The notes under the pieces: model-generated
Databases searched by the model: none
Told to the model about the DNA's origin: nothing
What the model saw: only the letters and a program-made list of their open reading frames with translations
Program-made: the position numbers and the translations under genes
In this document: piece by piece, positions 25,135-34,794 of the stretch
How positions within the stretch are numbered: position 1 is the stretch's first letter
Layout: each line of letters starts with the position of its first letter
From: an uncultured Lachnospiraceae bacterium
GTDB lineage: Bacteria; Bacillota; Clostridia; Lachnospirales; Lachnospiraceae
Length of the DNA stretch: 64,000 bases
Reading direction: 5' to 3'
Assembly: GCA_910585005.1 (NCBI GenBank)
Contig: CAJUCN010000010.1
Span: forward strand, 62,001-126,000

Positions 25135-27105
25135 ATGAAAAGCATTCGGGCAAAAATAACCTTATGTCTCATTTTGACTGTTCTGACGGCGCTGGTTGCG
25201 GTGGGAATGTCCAGTATTATACCCAATTACAACAGTACCATCACAACTGTGGACCACATGATGAGCGAAACTGCAGTTCTGGCCGCTGAACGTGTGGAAC
25301 AAGAATTAACGGCTTATAAGAATGTCGCCATGGATACCGGCTGCATTCCACAGCTATCCGATCCATCTGTGGCATTGGATGTAAAAAAATCTATTATTGA
25401 CGAGCGTTCTGCTATGCACAATTTCCAACGTGGTAACATTATCGGTGCGGACGGCATCAGTATTTTCGACGGAAAAGATTATTCTGACCGTGAATATGTA
25501 AGGCAGGCTATGGAGGGCAATCTTTATGTCTCAGAGCCTTTGATCAGCAAGATCACTGGAGAATTGTCCATTATGGTAGCCGCCCCGCTTTATGCAGACG
25601 GAGTTCACGGCTCCTCCATCGTAGGCGTTGTATACTTCGTCCCCCATGAAACCTTTTTGAACGATATCGTCTCCTCTATACAAATTGGCGAAAACAGCAG
25701 GGCTTACATGATCAATAAGTCCGGCGACACGATTGCCGATATCACCCTTGATACGATCACCGTTCAAAACATCGAAGCGGAAGCCCAAAGTGATCCCTCC
25801 CTAAAAGATCTGGCTGCCATCCATGAAAACATGCGGGCAGGGCAAAATGGTTTCGGGAGTTATAAGACCGCTGAACAAAGCATGTTTGTGGCTTATGCGC
25901 CTGTAAAAGATACGGATGGATGGAGCATTGCCGTAACTGCCCCACAGCTAAATTACCTGGCCTCCACATATAACTGCATTACCATCAATGTAACGGTCAT
26001 TGTAATTTCCATTCTGATCTCTATTTTGGTCGCTCTGCTGCTGGCTGGCAATATCAGTAAACCGATGAAAGCCTGCGCCCAGCGAATGAAACTGCTGGTA
26101 GAAGGCGATTTGAAAACACCAATGCCCCAAGTAACCAATAAAGATGAAACGGGCATCCTTGTGAAGTCAACCACCTTATTGGTGGATGGGTTAAGCACGA
26201 TCATCAACGATATCAGTTATCTGCTGATGGAATTGGCAAATCAAAACCTAAATATCAGCACCCAGCATGAAGATGCCTATGTAGGCAGTTTCCAGGATAT
26301 CCTGCTCTCCATGCGCCATATGAAAGTGCAGTTAAACGATATCATGCGGCAGGTCAACCACTCTGCTGAAGAGGTATCTTCTGCCAGTGTCCAGCTATCC
26401 ACCAGCGCCCAAAACTTAAGCCAGGGAACCATAGAACAGTCCAGCGCCGTACAGGAATTAGCGTCGCGGATCAATGAGATTTCCCAGCAAGCCCAAAACA
26501 CGGCAAGCAGTGCAATAGCCCTGCGGGATCAGACCCATCAAACCGGCGAAGAAGTTTCCCTGTGCAACCAACAAATGCAAAAGCTTATGGATGCCATAAG
26601 CAAGATCCAGACTACTTCTGATGAGATTGGAAAGATTCTGAAAACCATAGAAGATATCGCTTTTCAAACAAATATCTTAGCCTTAAATGCATCTGTGGAG
26701 GCGGCCAGGGCAGGCAGCGCCGGCAAAGGTTTCGCCATTGTAGCACAAGAAGTCCGGGATTTGGCAGGCAGATCTGCTGAGGCAGCCCAAAGCACTGCCA
26801 CCCTTATTGAACATTCCACGGAAGCTGTACATATTGGAACGGAAATTGCAAACCACACGGCAAATACTTTATCGGAAGTTGTAGACAACATCCAGTCCGT
26901 GGTAGATTCCATTGACGATATCGCCACCATATCTAATGAACAGTCAGAGGCTGTTTGGCAGGTTTCCGAGGGAATCAAGCAAATATCCATCGTCGTTCAA
27001 AGCAATAGCGCCACGGCACAGGAAGGCGCGTCAGCCAGTGAGCATCTTTCCACAGAAGCCGTAGGCTTAAAGCAGTTAGTGGATCAGTTTACACTTGCAG
27101 ATTAA
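25135..27105 (+). CDS. Methyl-accepting chemotaxis protein with dCache-like sensor
   Basis: A 656-residue chemoreceptor. A transmembrane helix at about 7-28 is followed by a periplasmic-type sensor of about 250 residues with Cache features (DGKDYSDREYVRQAMEGNLYVSEPLISKITGELSIMVAAPLY), a second membrane helix (about 285-308), a HAMP domain and a long helical signalling domain. The conserved hairpin tip reads EDIAFQTNILALNASVEAARAG, and methylation helices flank it. It senses small extracellular ligands and signals to CheA. The start at 25135 has GGGGG nine bases upstream; an earlier in-frame ATG at 25099 lies before it with no site. It is monocistronic with its own promoter and terminator. Confidence 0.94.
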   Translation: MKSIRAKITLCLILTVLTALVAVGMSSIIPNYNSTITTVDHMMSETAVLAAERVEQELTAYKNVAMDTGCIPQLSDPSVALDVKKSIIDERSAMHNFQRGNIIGADGISIFDGKDYSDREYVRQAMEGNLYVSEPLISKITGELSIMVAAPLYADGVHGSSIVGVVYFVPHETFLNDIVSSIQIGENSRAYMINKSGDTIADITLDTITVQNIEAEAQSDPSLKDLAAIHENMRAGQNGFGSYKTAEQSMFVAYAPVKDTDGWSIAVTAPQLNYLASTYNCITINVTVIVISILISILVALLLAGNISKPMKACAQRMKLLVEGDLKTPMPQVTNKDETGILVKSTTLLVDGLSTIINDISYLLMELANQNLNISTQHEDAYVGSFQDILLSMRHMKVQLNDIMRQVNHSAEEVSSASVQLSTSAQNLSQGTIEQSSAVQELASRINEISQQAQNTASSAIALRDQTHQTGEEVSLCNQQMQKLMDAISKIQTTSDEIGKILKTIEDIAFQTNILALNASVEAARAGSAGKGFAIVAQEVRDLAGRSAEAAQSTATLIEHSTEAVHIGTEIANHTANTLSEVVDNIQSVVDSIDDIATISNEQSEAVWQVSEGIKQISIVVQSNSATAQEGASASEHLSTEAVGLKQLVDQFTLAD

Positions 27106-27106
27106 T

Positions 27107-27155
27107 GAGAACCCCCAACGGCCGGGATGACCGTTGGGGGTTCTTCTCAGTTTTT
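27107..27155 (+). terminator. Strong terminator after the chemoreceptor gene
   Basis: Arms AGAACCCCCAACGG and CCGTTGGGGGTTCT around a nine-base loop, then TTTTT. The stem is nearly perfect over 14 pairs. Confidence 0.9.
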
Positions 27156-27214
27156 CCTCTGTGACCCTCTGGCTGCAAGATATATCAGAAATTTTCGCCA
27201 ACTCCCCTATGGTT

Positions 27215-29008
27215 TTATATCTGTCCCATCTGTGTCAGGTACATCTGTGCATACTCTCCCTTTAGCTCCATAAGCTGCTGATGGGTGCCCTGCTCTGCAA
27301 TCCGTCCGTCCCGTATCAATAAGATCAAATCTGAGTCCCGTATGGTGGATAGCCGGTGGGCAATAAGAAAAGAAGTACGTCCCTCCGTCATAGTCAGCAA
27401 TGCCTGACGGATATTCTGTTCTGTCACCGTATCTACGGAACTGGTAGCCTCATCCAATATCATAATCGGGGCCTGATTGAGCACAGCCCTTGCAATCGTA
27501 AGAAGCTGTCTCTCCCCTTGGCTTAACTCTCCGCCCCCCTGCCAAAGTACAGTCTCATACCCCCGGGGCAGCCTTCTAATAAAATCGTCCACCCCCGCCG
27601 CTTTCGCTGCCGCCTCGATTTCCTCCATCCCTATCTCCTCATGTCCATAGCTAATATTCTGCCGGACAGAAATACCAAAAAGCGCTGTATCCTGAAGTAC
27701 TACGCTGAAGGTCTGACGCAGATCACCCAGCCGGTAATCACGCAGGTCATAACCATCCAACAAAATCGCGCCCTCCTGTACATCATAAAAGCGGGTAAGA
27801 AGATGAATCAGTGTGGTTTTTCCTGATCCCGTAGGCCCCACTACCGCCACCCTGGTTCCTGCCGGAATTTCCAGGTCAATGTGCTGTAAGATTGGCCTAT
27901 CTGGCCTGTAGCCAAAAGTCACATCCTGAAAACTTACGTTACCGCAAACCCCGTCAGTACTTCTGGCCCCGTCTATATCCTCCGGCTCACAGGCTTCATC
28001 CAAAATCTCCAGGATCCGTTCCGCCCCCGCTACTGCTGTCTGAAAATTATTATAAATATTGGCAATATCCACAAACGGCCGGGAAAACTGTCTGGAATAA
28101 AGCAAAAAACTGGAAATTTCCCCTACCGTCAATTTCCCCTTAAGAGCCATCACTCCACTGACGATCGCAATCAGCACATAGGTCAAATTATTTATCACGT
28201 TCATCATAGGCATCAGGTAGCCGGAGGCAATCTGGGCCCTAGCCGCCACCTGGCAGAAGGCATCGTTATTTTCTATGAATTTTTCCACCATCTCCTGCTC
28301 CTGCCCAAAAGCTTTGACCATGCTGATTCCGGAAATACTTTCCTCCACCTGGCCGTTAAGCTTTCCTAAAATCTCCTGCTGCTGCCGGAATAATACCCTG
28401 GTTCTCTTCGTCACAGCACGGGTCAGACAAAAGATTAACAGTACTGAAAAAAGCGCAACCACAGTAAGCATCGGACTCATGTAGACCATAACACAAAAAA
28501 TACCTATGATCGTAAAACCATACATCATAAGCTGCGTTAGAGAATCCGATATGGTAACGCTGATATTATCCACATCGTTGGTCAGACGACTCATTAATTC
28601 CCCATGCTGCCTGGTGTCAAAAAAGGACAACGGCAGCTTTTCCATATGGACGAACAAGCTGGTCCGAATGTGCAAAATCATCCGCTGCCCGATTCCCGCC
28701 ATCAAAAACTGTTGTAAAAACCGGATCAGCCAGTCCCCTAAGTACAAGGTCATCAAAATCATCATAAGCCGGAAACTGGGATTTCCCTGATCAATGCAAT
28801 TCACAACCTTGCCAATAAAGTAAGGGGATAAAATGGCTGAACCTGATGCCAGGGCAGACAGCAGCAATACCCAGTTAAGCCCTTTCCGATGCCCTTTTGT
28901 CAATTGCCACAGCCTGATCAACGTCCCCTTCATATCTTTGGGCTTTACGGCCGGAACGCCTCTTGCCCGGCCCAATTGTGAAGGTGGTGTTGCCATATTC
29001 TTATCCAT
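27215..29008 (-). CDS. Heterodimeric ABC exporter subunit (second half-transporter)
   Basis: A 597-residue half-transporter: six membrane helices in the first 340 residues, then the ATPase with Walker A GPTGSGKTT, signature LSQGERQLL, Walker B IMILDEATSSVD and H-loop AHRLS. The ATG at 29008 has GGAGG eight bases upstream and overlaps the partner gene by eight bases; an in-frame start at 29080 lies well inside the partner gene. The pair resembles BmrCD/LmrCD-type multidrug exporters, in which one catalytic site is often degenerate. Here Walker B carries the catalytic Glu, so this is probably the consensus-site subunit. Confidence 0.93.
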   Translation of the reverse strand: MDKNMATPPSQLGRARGVPAVKPKDMKGTLIRLWQLTKGHRKGLNWVLLLSALASGSAILSPYFIGKVVNCIDQGNPSFRLMMILMTLYLGDWLIRFLQQFLMAGIGQRMILHIRTSLFVHMEKLPLSFFDTRQHGELMSRLTNDVDNISVTISDSLTQLMMYGFTIIGIFCVMVYMSPMLTVVALFSVLLIFCLTRAVTKRTRVLFRQQQEILGKLNGQVEESISGISMVKAFGQEQEMVEKFIENNDAFCQVAARAQIASGYLMPMMNVINNLTYVLIAIVSGVMALKGKLTVGEISSFLLYSRQFSRPFVDIANIYNNFQTAVAGAERILEILDEACEPEDIDGARSTDGVCGNVSFQDVTFGYRPDRPILQHIDLEIPAGTRVAVVGPTGSGKTTLIHLLTRFYDVQEGAILLDGYDLRDYRLGDLRQTFSVVLQDTALFGISVRQNISYGHEEIGMEEIEAAAKAAGVDDFIRRLPRGYETVLWQGGGELSQGERQLLTIARAVLNQAPIMILDEATSSVDTVTEQNIRQALLTMTEGRTSFLIAHRLSTIRDSDLILLIRDGRIAEQGTHQQLMELKGEYAQMYLTQMGQI

Positions 29009-30743
29009 GAGATACCCCTCCTTCCTTTTGAAAGCCCTCATCCCCGATCTGGGAGCGGAAGATCGCTTTATAAGGTTCACAATCCGCCATCAAACTCTCA
29101 TGGGATCCAAAACCGCAGATTTTTCCATTCTCCATGCACAGGATATGGTCGGCTTTCATCACCGTAGCAATCCTCTGGCTTACCAGGAGTACCGTCATAC
29201 CTGCCGCTTCCTTACGGATTCCAGAAAGCACTTTCGCCTCTGTGGAAGCGTCCAATGCACTGGTGCAGTCATCCAAAATCAATATCTTAGGTTTTTTTAT
29301 AAGCGCCCTGGCAATGGACAGACGCTGCTTCTGGCCGCCGGAAAGATTTACGCCGCCCTGGCCTAGCTGGGTAGCATAACCCTCCGGGAACTTTTTTACA
29401 AATGTATCTGCACAAGCCGCTTTCGCTGCCTGATAAATTTCCTCCCTTTTAGCCTGTTTATTTCCCCAACGCAGATTCTCCTCTATCGTACCTGTAAAAA
29501 GAAGCGCCTTTTGGGGCACTATGGCAATCATCCGCCTCAACTGTGCCATAGGTACTTGGGTTACATCCCATCCTCCCACCAGGATCTGTCCCTTCGTGGC
29601 ATCATAAAACCGTGGAACCAGATTCACTAACGTGGTTTTTCCTGAACCGGTAGGCCCGATGATACCGACCGTCTCTCCCGCCTTCACCACAAAGCTGGCT
29701 TCCTGCACTGCCGGCCGCGCCGTACCTGCATAGGCAAAGGACACCTGCCCAAAGACAATGTTTCCCTCCAGCTCAGGAATATTTTTATGGGCTTTCCCTT
29801 CCTGCTGGGCCGGAACCTCATTGAAAATCTCTTGCACTCTGGCGGAAGACGCCACTGCACGGACTGCAGAGTTTAAGATATTTGACACCATGCCAAGGGC
29901 AAATAGTACCTGGGTCATATAGTTGACACAGGCCATCAGCCTGCCAATCTCACCGCTCATCTCCCCCTGGGAAAGCCACAGCATTATGACAATTCCCCCA
30001 TTAACCGTAAGATTGATCAAAGGCCCAAATACCGCCATGACCCGCATGGAAGAGATCCCAGCCTGTGCCAATTGCCAGGAAGCATCCTCGAATTTTTCCT
30101 GTTCCTGCCTCTCTGCCCGGAAAGCCTTGACCACCCGGATTGCGCTTAAGAATTCCCTGCTGGTACGGTTTAGTCCATCCAGCTTGCGTTGCATTTTGTC
30201 AAACCGGGGATATCCCAGCTTCATATTGCCATAGATCAGCAGCCCTGCACTGACCAATATCACTAACATCAGAGGCAATAGCCTGGGCATCTGAAAAATA
30301 ATCAGCGCTACGGCGCCGATACAGGTCACAGGGGCTTTCAGCATGATCCGCATGATACCGTTAATGAAATTCTGCATCTGGGTCACATCGTTGGTGATTC
30401 TGGTGATCATGGAAGAGGGCTGGAGCCGGTCGATATTTTCGTAGGAAAGCGTCTGTACTTTTTCATAGATAGCAAGCCGGATCTCCTTGCCGATCAGTTG
30501 GGAAGTCCTGGTGGCATAGATATTACGAACCACAGCTCCTACAGCTCCCAAGGCGGTAATTCCCAGCATAATCACCCCGTACCGCAAAATCAGGCCGATT
30601 TCCTGCTCTTTGACTCCCCGGTCCACAATATAAGACATAAACGTTGGCTGCAGCAGATCGGCAAATGTTTCTATGGTAAGGAATATCACCGCTATCAGGA
30701 ACATGCCTATATGTTTTTTAATATAATGCAACATTAGTTTCAT
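29001..30743 (-). CDS. Heterodimeric ABC exporter subunit (first half-transporter)
   Basis: A 580-residue half-transporter with six helices, then Walker A GPTGSGKTT, signature LSGGQKQRL and Walker B ILILDDCTSALD. The residue after the Walker B Asp is Asp instead of the catalytic Glu, marking the degenerate site typical of one subunit of heterodimeric exporters. It overlaps the partner gene by eight bases. No good ribosome binding site precedes either ATG (30743 or 30734), and a terminator hairpin ends only a few bases upstream, which is unusual. Confidence 0.93.
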   Translation of the reverse strand: MKLMLHYIKKHIGMFLIAVIFLTIETFADLLQPTFMSYIVDRGVKEQEIGLILRYGVIMLGITALGAVGAVVRNIYATRTSQLIGKEIRLAIYEKVQTLSYENIDRLQPSSMITRITNDVTQMQNFINGIMRIMLKAPVTCIGAVALIIFQMPRLLPLMLVILVSAGLLIYGNMKLGYPRFDKMQRKLDGLNRTSREFLSAIRVVKAFRAERQEQEKFEDASWQLAQAGISSMRVMAVFGPLINLTVNGGIVIMLWLSQGEMSGEIGRLMACVNYMTQVLFALGMVSNILNSAVRAVASSARVQEIFNEVPAQQEGKAHKNIPELEGNIVFGQVSFAYAGTARPAVQEASFVVKAGETVGIIGPTGSGKTTLVNLVPRFYDATKGQILVGGWDVTQVPMAQLRRMIAIVPQKALLFTGTIEENLRWGNKQAKREEIYQAAKAACADTFVKKFPEGYATQLGQGGVNLSGGQKQRLSIARALIKKPKILILDDCTSALDASTEAKVLSGIRKEAAGMTVLLVSQRIATVMKADHILCMENGKICGFGSHESLMADCEPYKAIFRSQIGDEGFQKEGGVSHG

Positions 30744-30747
30744 AGAT

Positions 30748-30784
30748 AAAAACTGGCCTTCAAAGCATTTGCAATAAAGACCAG
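30748..30784 (-). terminator. Hairpin terminator abutting the ABC exporter start
   Basis: Arms CTGGTCTT and AAGGCCAG enclose a 20-base loop; a U-run follows on the minus strand. It lies after the Fe-S aldo/keto reductase gene and ends within five bases of the next ATG. Confidence 0.7.
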
Positions 30785-30794
30785 CGTTCCTTTC

Positions 30795-31943
30795 CTATTT
30801 TTCAAACAATTCCGCCGCCTTTTTCATCCGGTCGGCTATTTTTACCCCAAAGGGGCAACGGCTTTCGCAGCTACGGCAGCCAACACATGCATCGGCACGG
30901 TGTTCCAAAGAAAGATAGTGAGCCTTTACCGTGGCAGGCGTTTCAGGCTGCATAACTGCCAGGTCATAATATTTATTAACCATTGCGATATCAATCTTCG
31001 CAGGACATGGCTTGCAATGACCGCAATAGGTGCACTCGCCCTGGCCAAAGGTATGTCGGGGAGCCTTAGCCAAAAGACTGGCATAATCTTTTTCCTCCAT
31101 GGAGGCGCTCTCATAGGCCACCGCCTGCTCCACATGCTCCGGAGTGTCATACCCTACCATGACAGAAGCCACTGCCGGACGGGTTAAACAATAATGGATG
31201 CACTGCACCGGAGTCAGCGCTATGCCAAACGGAGATCTCTCCGGATCAAATAAGCGTCCGCCGGCGTAAGCTTTCATAACCGTAATTCCGATATCCTTTT
31301 GCTCGCATAATTTGTATAATTCCGCTCTCACCGGGTCAATGCCATGATAACCGTCCTGATATTCCTCCACGAAATAATCGTCAATATTATCGGTAGGCGG
31401 CAAAAGGTCAAACGCCGGATTAATACTGAACAAGATCATTTCCACAATTCCGCTCTCCGCTGCCTTTACCGCCATAGCCGGATTGTGAGTGCTCATCCCT
31501 ATATGGCGGATTTTCCCGGACGCTTTCAGTCCCTTTACATATTCTATGTAAGAACCATTCATAGCGTCCTCCCAGTCGCCTTCCTGGTCAACAAAATGGA
31601 TCATACCCAAATCCACATAATCTGTCTGCAAGCGGTTTAGCAGATCTTCAAAGGCTGCCTTGCACTGCTCCACATCCCGGGTACGGACATACTGCCCATC
31701 CTGCCAGGTAGAACCGATATGGCCTTGGATATACCAGTGTTCCCGTTTCCCGGCAAGAGATTTTCCGATGTTCGTGCGTACCCCAGGCTCCGACATCCAG
31801 CAATCCAAAATATTGATCCCCAGTTCGCCAGCACGATCTATAGCCGCTTTACACTCCTCATAGCTGTGACGTTCCAGCCATTCCCCGCCAAAACCAATCT
31901 CACTTACCATAAGTCCGGTCTTTCCTAATCTGCGATACTGCAT
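30795..31943 (-). CDS. Aldo/keto reductase with C-terminal 4Fe-4S domain
   Basis: A 382-residue protein with an AKR barrel (residues about 1-270) followed by two Cys clusters, CTYCGHCKPCP and CVGCRSCESRCP, each fitting a 4Fe-4S site. Asp47 of the AKR tetrad is present, but the Tyr position is Glu52 (in DCWMSEPG) and the usual Lys of the TK motif is replaced by Gln (YIQGHIG). The enzyme may therefore not use the classical hydride-transfer chemistry or may be fed electrons by the clusters. It is the last gene of the mutarotase/dehydrogenase operon, 76 bases after fucU. Confidence 0.88.
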   Translation of the reverse strand: MQYRRLGKTGLMVSEIGFGGEWLERHSYEECKAAIDRAGELGINILDCWMSEPGVRTNIGKSLAGKREHWYIQGHIGSTWQDGQYVRTRDVEQCKAAFEDLLNRLQTDYVDLGMIHFVDQEGDWEDAMNGSYIEYVKGLKASGKIRHIGMSTHNPAMAVKAAESGIVEMILFSINPAFDLLPPTDNIDDYFVEEYQDGYHGIDPVRAELYKLCEQKDIGITVMKAYAGGRLFDPERSPFGIALTPVQCIHYCLTRPAVASVMVGYDTPEHVEQAVAYESASMEEKDYASLLAKAPRHTFGQGECTYCGHCKPCPAKIDIAMVNKYYDLAVMQPETPATVKAHYLSLEHRADACVGCRSCESRCPFGVKIADRMKKAAELFEK

Positions 31944-32019
31944 ATCATGCCTCCTTTTCGACTTTTCCTTCTCAATGTCTGCATTATAATCCTAAATACA
32001 CATTTAATCAAGGCATACT

Positions 32020-32460
32020 CTACATTGTCACAACGCCTTTTTGCAGCATAATATTCGCGTATAACGCCTCTTCCCCGGTGGCAATCACAGCATAAGCCGT
32101 GCGCGCCTGCTCATAAAATTCAAACCGCTCAACCTCTCCCATGACCCTTTCGCCTCTCTCATCAAACCTTTTTATCACATCCTTGTATTTCTCCCAGATC
32201 GGTGTCTCCACCGGGTCACCTTCCATCACCTGCATCAGCTTAAAAGGCTGTTCCACATAAGTATCCAGCGGAAACAACTGCAAAACAGCTTCCAGTACCT
32301 CACAAGTCCCATGGCCGTCCATCCGAATAACAATCCCATCTTTTCCCACACTTTCCGCCGGAAAGTTACCGTCCGCGATCACGATCCTGTCCCCATGCCC
32401 CATCTCACAAAGAACCTTCAAAAGTTCCGGGGATAATAGTTTAGGTATTCCCTTTAACAT
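32020..32460 (-). CDS. fucU: L-fucose mutarotase/RbsD-FucU family protein
   Basis: A 146-residue protein beginning MLKGIPKLLSPELLKVLCEMGHGDRIVIADGNFPAES. His22 and Asp30 correspond to active-site residues of FucU/RbsD, which interconvert alpha and beta anomers of fucose or ribose. FucU is favoured over RbsD by length and the GNFPAES signature. It sits between two aldo/keto reductase genes, suggesting that the operon processes a deoxy- or hexose sugar aldehyde. No fucose isomerase, kinase or aldolase is in the window. Confidence 0.85.
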   Translation of the reverse strand: MLKGIPKLLSPELLKVLCEMGHGDRIVIADGNFPAESVGKDGIVIRMDGHGTCEVLEAVLQLFPLDTYVEQPFKLMQVMEGDPVETPIWEKYKDVIKRFDERGERVMGEVERFEFYEQARTAYAVIATGEEALYANIMLQKGVVTM

Positions 32461-32496
32461 GAAACATTTTCTCCTTTTTCATTAAATTTTCACTCA

Positions 32497-33510
32497 TTAT
32501 TTGGCAATCCTGCCGTCCATATCCCAAAGGTCTTCCCACCCTCTGGCTCCTTCCCACAAAAAGACCTGTCCTTTCACCAGACGGCATCCCTTGTCATCCC
32601 GGCTAATGGCCTCCATCTCCTCGTCCGTGAGAGGATCCCAAGTGACACATTCTAAATTAGCAATGTACTGGGACTCCTTCACCGAAAAAGGAATGGGAAC
32701 CTGTCCCCTTTGGACTGCCCATTTCAGACAGATCACTGCCGGATGCACCTGGTGGGATCTGGCCGCTGCTATTATGGAAGGCAGTTCCATATCCGCCACA
32801 TCCTCCACCGTCCGGTCCCTTTCCGGCCGGGAAGGCGAACCAATGGGACAGTAACCAATAGGAAGGATCTCCTGGGAAACCGCGTATGCAAACAACTCCG
32901 GCTGCTGGAAGGAAGGGTGCAGTTCCATCTCAAGAGCTGCCGGCCTGATCCTGCAAAGGGGCAGTACCGCTTCCAATTTAGGAATTGTCATATTGCTCAT
33001 ACCGATATACCGCACAAGCCCCAAATCCACGAGGGTTTCGCACTGACGCCATGCCGTCATGAATTCTTCCACTGAAAACGGCTTTGAATCCGGGTTTCTG
33101 GAATCGCCGTTACAGCCTGGCGCATGATAGTTCGGGAAGGGCCAATGTACAAAATACATGTCTATCCGGGAAAGCCCCAGATCCTTAAGGCTCTTTTTAC
33201 AAGAATCGATCACTTCTCCCTTCCCGTGCTTATCATTCCATACCTTTGAAGTAACGAAAAGTTCTTCTCTCTTTACCACTCCCTCAGCAAATATTCTTTT
33301 CAGAACCTTCCCGATCTGCTCCTCATTTTGATACACCGAAGCGCAGTCAATCAGACGGTATCCAGCCTTGATTGCGCCATAAACCGCCTCAGAAACCGTA
33401 TCTGCATCATATTTATCTGACCCAAAAGTCCCAAGCCCTATGCAGGGGATCTGTTCTCCCCCTTTCAAGGTTCTCGCCGGAATCAGGGATTGCTTTATTT
33501 TCTGTTCCAT
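32497..33510 (-). CDS. Aldo/keto reductase
   Basis: A 337-residue NAD(P)H-dependent aldo/keto reductase with the full catalytic tetrad: Asp55, Tyr60 (LIDCASVYQNE), Lys89 (VTSKVW) and His122 (FVHWPF). The C-terminal cofactor segment around IPFSVKESQYIAN is of the common AKR type. It lies 26 bases after the zinc dehydrogenase and 36 before fucU. Together these suggest oxidation or reduction of a sugar or sugar-derived aldehyde; substrate is unknown. Confidence 0.9.
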   Translation of the reverse strand: MEQKIKQSLIPARTLKGGEQIPCIGLGTFGSDKYDADTVSEAVYGAIKAGYRLIDCASVYQNEEQIGKVLKRIFAEGVVKREELFVTSKVWNDKHGKGEVIDSCKKSLKDLGLSRIDMYFVHWPFPNYHAPGCNGDSRNPDSKPFSVEEFMTAWRQCETLVDLGLVRYIGMSNMTIPKLEAVLPLCRIRPAALEMELHPSFQQPELFAYAVSQEILPIGYCPIGSPSRPERDRTVEDVADMELPSIIAAARSHQVHPAVICLKWAVQRGQVPIPFSVKESQYIANLECVTWDPLTDEEMEAISRDDKGCRLVKGQVFLWEGARGWEDLWDMDGRIAK

Positions 33511-33536
33511 ATTCCTCTCCTTTTCACATCCGTTCT

Positions 33537-34595
33537 CTAGTCAAACACGACGGCAACCTTACCACACTGCCCGCCTGCCATAAGGCTGTAAGCTTCTCCG
33601 GCTTTTTCAAGTGGAAATTCATGCGTGATCAAATCTTCCGGATGAATTTTCCAGCGTACCAGACGTTCAACCAACTCCTCCATTTTCCAAAGGGATGTGA
33701 CCCAGGAACCATAGATGGTCTTCTGTCCATGGATGATATCCGGACTGGGGTTAAACGTGCAGGTTCCCCCTTCGCCTACAAATGCAATCTTGCCCCATTG
33801 TCTTGTCCCGCGGATCGCAAGCTGTCTTCCGCTATCGCTGGCAGATGCGTCAATAGCACGCTCCACTCCCCTGCCGCCTGTCGCTTCCAGGATCCTATCT
33901 AAGGCATCCTCTCCCGGTTTCACCACAACATCTACAAGTCCCAGCTTCTTTGCAAGCGCAATTCTATAATCATTCTTCTCCACACCGATGAGCTGGTTAG
34001 CGCCCATTGCTTTGGAAAGCATGAGAGCCGCCAGCCCCACCGGTCCAAGACCAGTTACCAGCACAGCATCGTTGCCACAGACACCGATTTTTTCGATCGC
34101 TTCATAGACGGTTCCAAACCCACATGCCACCTGTGCGCCATCCTTATAGGACAATTCATCGGGAAGGGCGATCAGGTCCTTTTCTTCCGCCAGAATATAA
34201 GGAGCCATACCTCCGTTCCTCTGCCAGCCATAAGCCTGGCGGAACCTGCTTTTGCAGGAAATATAATATCCCCGGCGGCAGTCATTACATACGCCGCATC
34301 CCGAAATATGATAAACGATCACTCTGTCTCCCTTTTTGAAACGTTTTAGTCCCTCCCCTTCTTCCACAATCTGGCCGCAGGGTTCATGACCTGCCACCAT
34401 GCCTGGCACATACCCTTCCGGGCCTTTTCCCGTGTGTTCTCTGTAAATACAACGGATATCGCTGCCACAGATCGTAGTAGCTTTTGTCTGTACGACTACC
34501 TGTCCGTAACCCGGTTTGGGGATTTCAAAATCCTTTAACTCTACTGTGCTGTTTCCCGGCAGCACTGCCCCCTTCATCAACATTTTGACCGCCAT
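33537..34595 (-). CDS. Zinc-dependent medium-chain alcohol/polyol dehydrogenase
   Basis: A 352-residue MDR enzyme. Catalytic zinc ligand Cys43 lies in TICGSD, and the structural zinc Cys cluster is CGVCNDCRRGYYISC. The NAD-binding motif reads VTGLGPVGLAALML. Relatives oxidise threonine, sorbitol or sugar alcohols. The ATG at 34595 has AAGGAG eight bases upstream; an in-frame extension to 34883 crosses the divergent promoter and overlaps the araC-type gene, so it is rejected. It is the first gene of the four-gene operon opposite the AraC regulator. Confidence 0.92.
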   Translation of the reverse strand: MAVKMLMKGAVLPGNSTVELKDFEIPKPGYGQVVVQTKATTICGSDIRCIYREHTGKGPEGYVPGMVAGHEPCGQIVEEGEGLKRFKKGDRVIVYHISGCGVCNDCRRGYYISCKSRFRQAYGWQRNGGMAPYILAEEKDLIALPDELSYKDGAQVACGFGTVYEAIEKIGVCGNDAVLVTGLGPVGLAALMLSKAMGANQLIGVEKNDYRIALAKKLGLVDVVVKPGEDALDRILEATGGRGVERAIDASASDSGRQLAIRGTRQWGKIAFVGEGGTCTFNPSPDIIHGQKTIYGSWVTSLWKMEELVERLVRWKIHPEDLITHEFPLEKAGEAYSLMAGGQCGKVAVVFD

Positions 34596-34794
34596 GATAA
34601 TTTCTCCTTTCCAAATGGATTTGTTTCTTATTCCAGTATACTCCTTCCCGATCCGGATACCAGATTGGAACATGCCTATTTTTACAAAAAAGTGTCGTGT
34701 TTTTATAGTGCATTTTCTATCCTCCAAGACGAAACATTTGATATAATAAGTTATAAGTTCATCTATCATACCCGCATTTTCAAAAGGAGAAACC

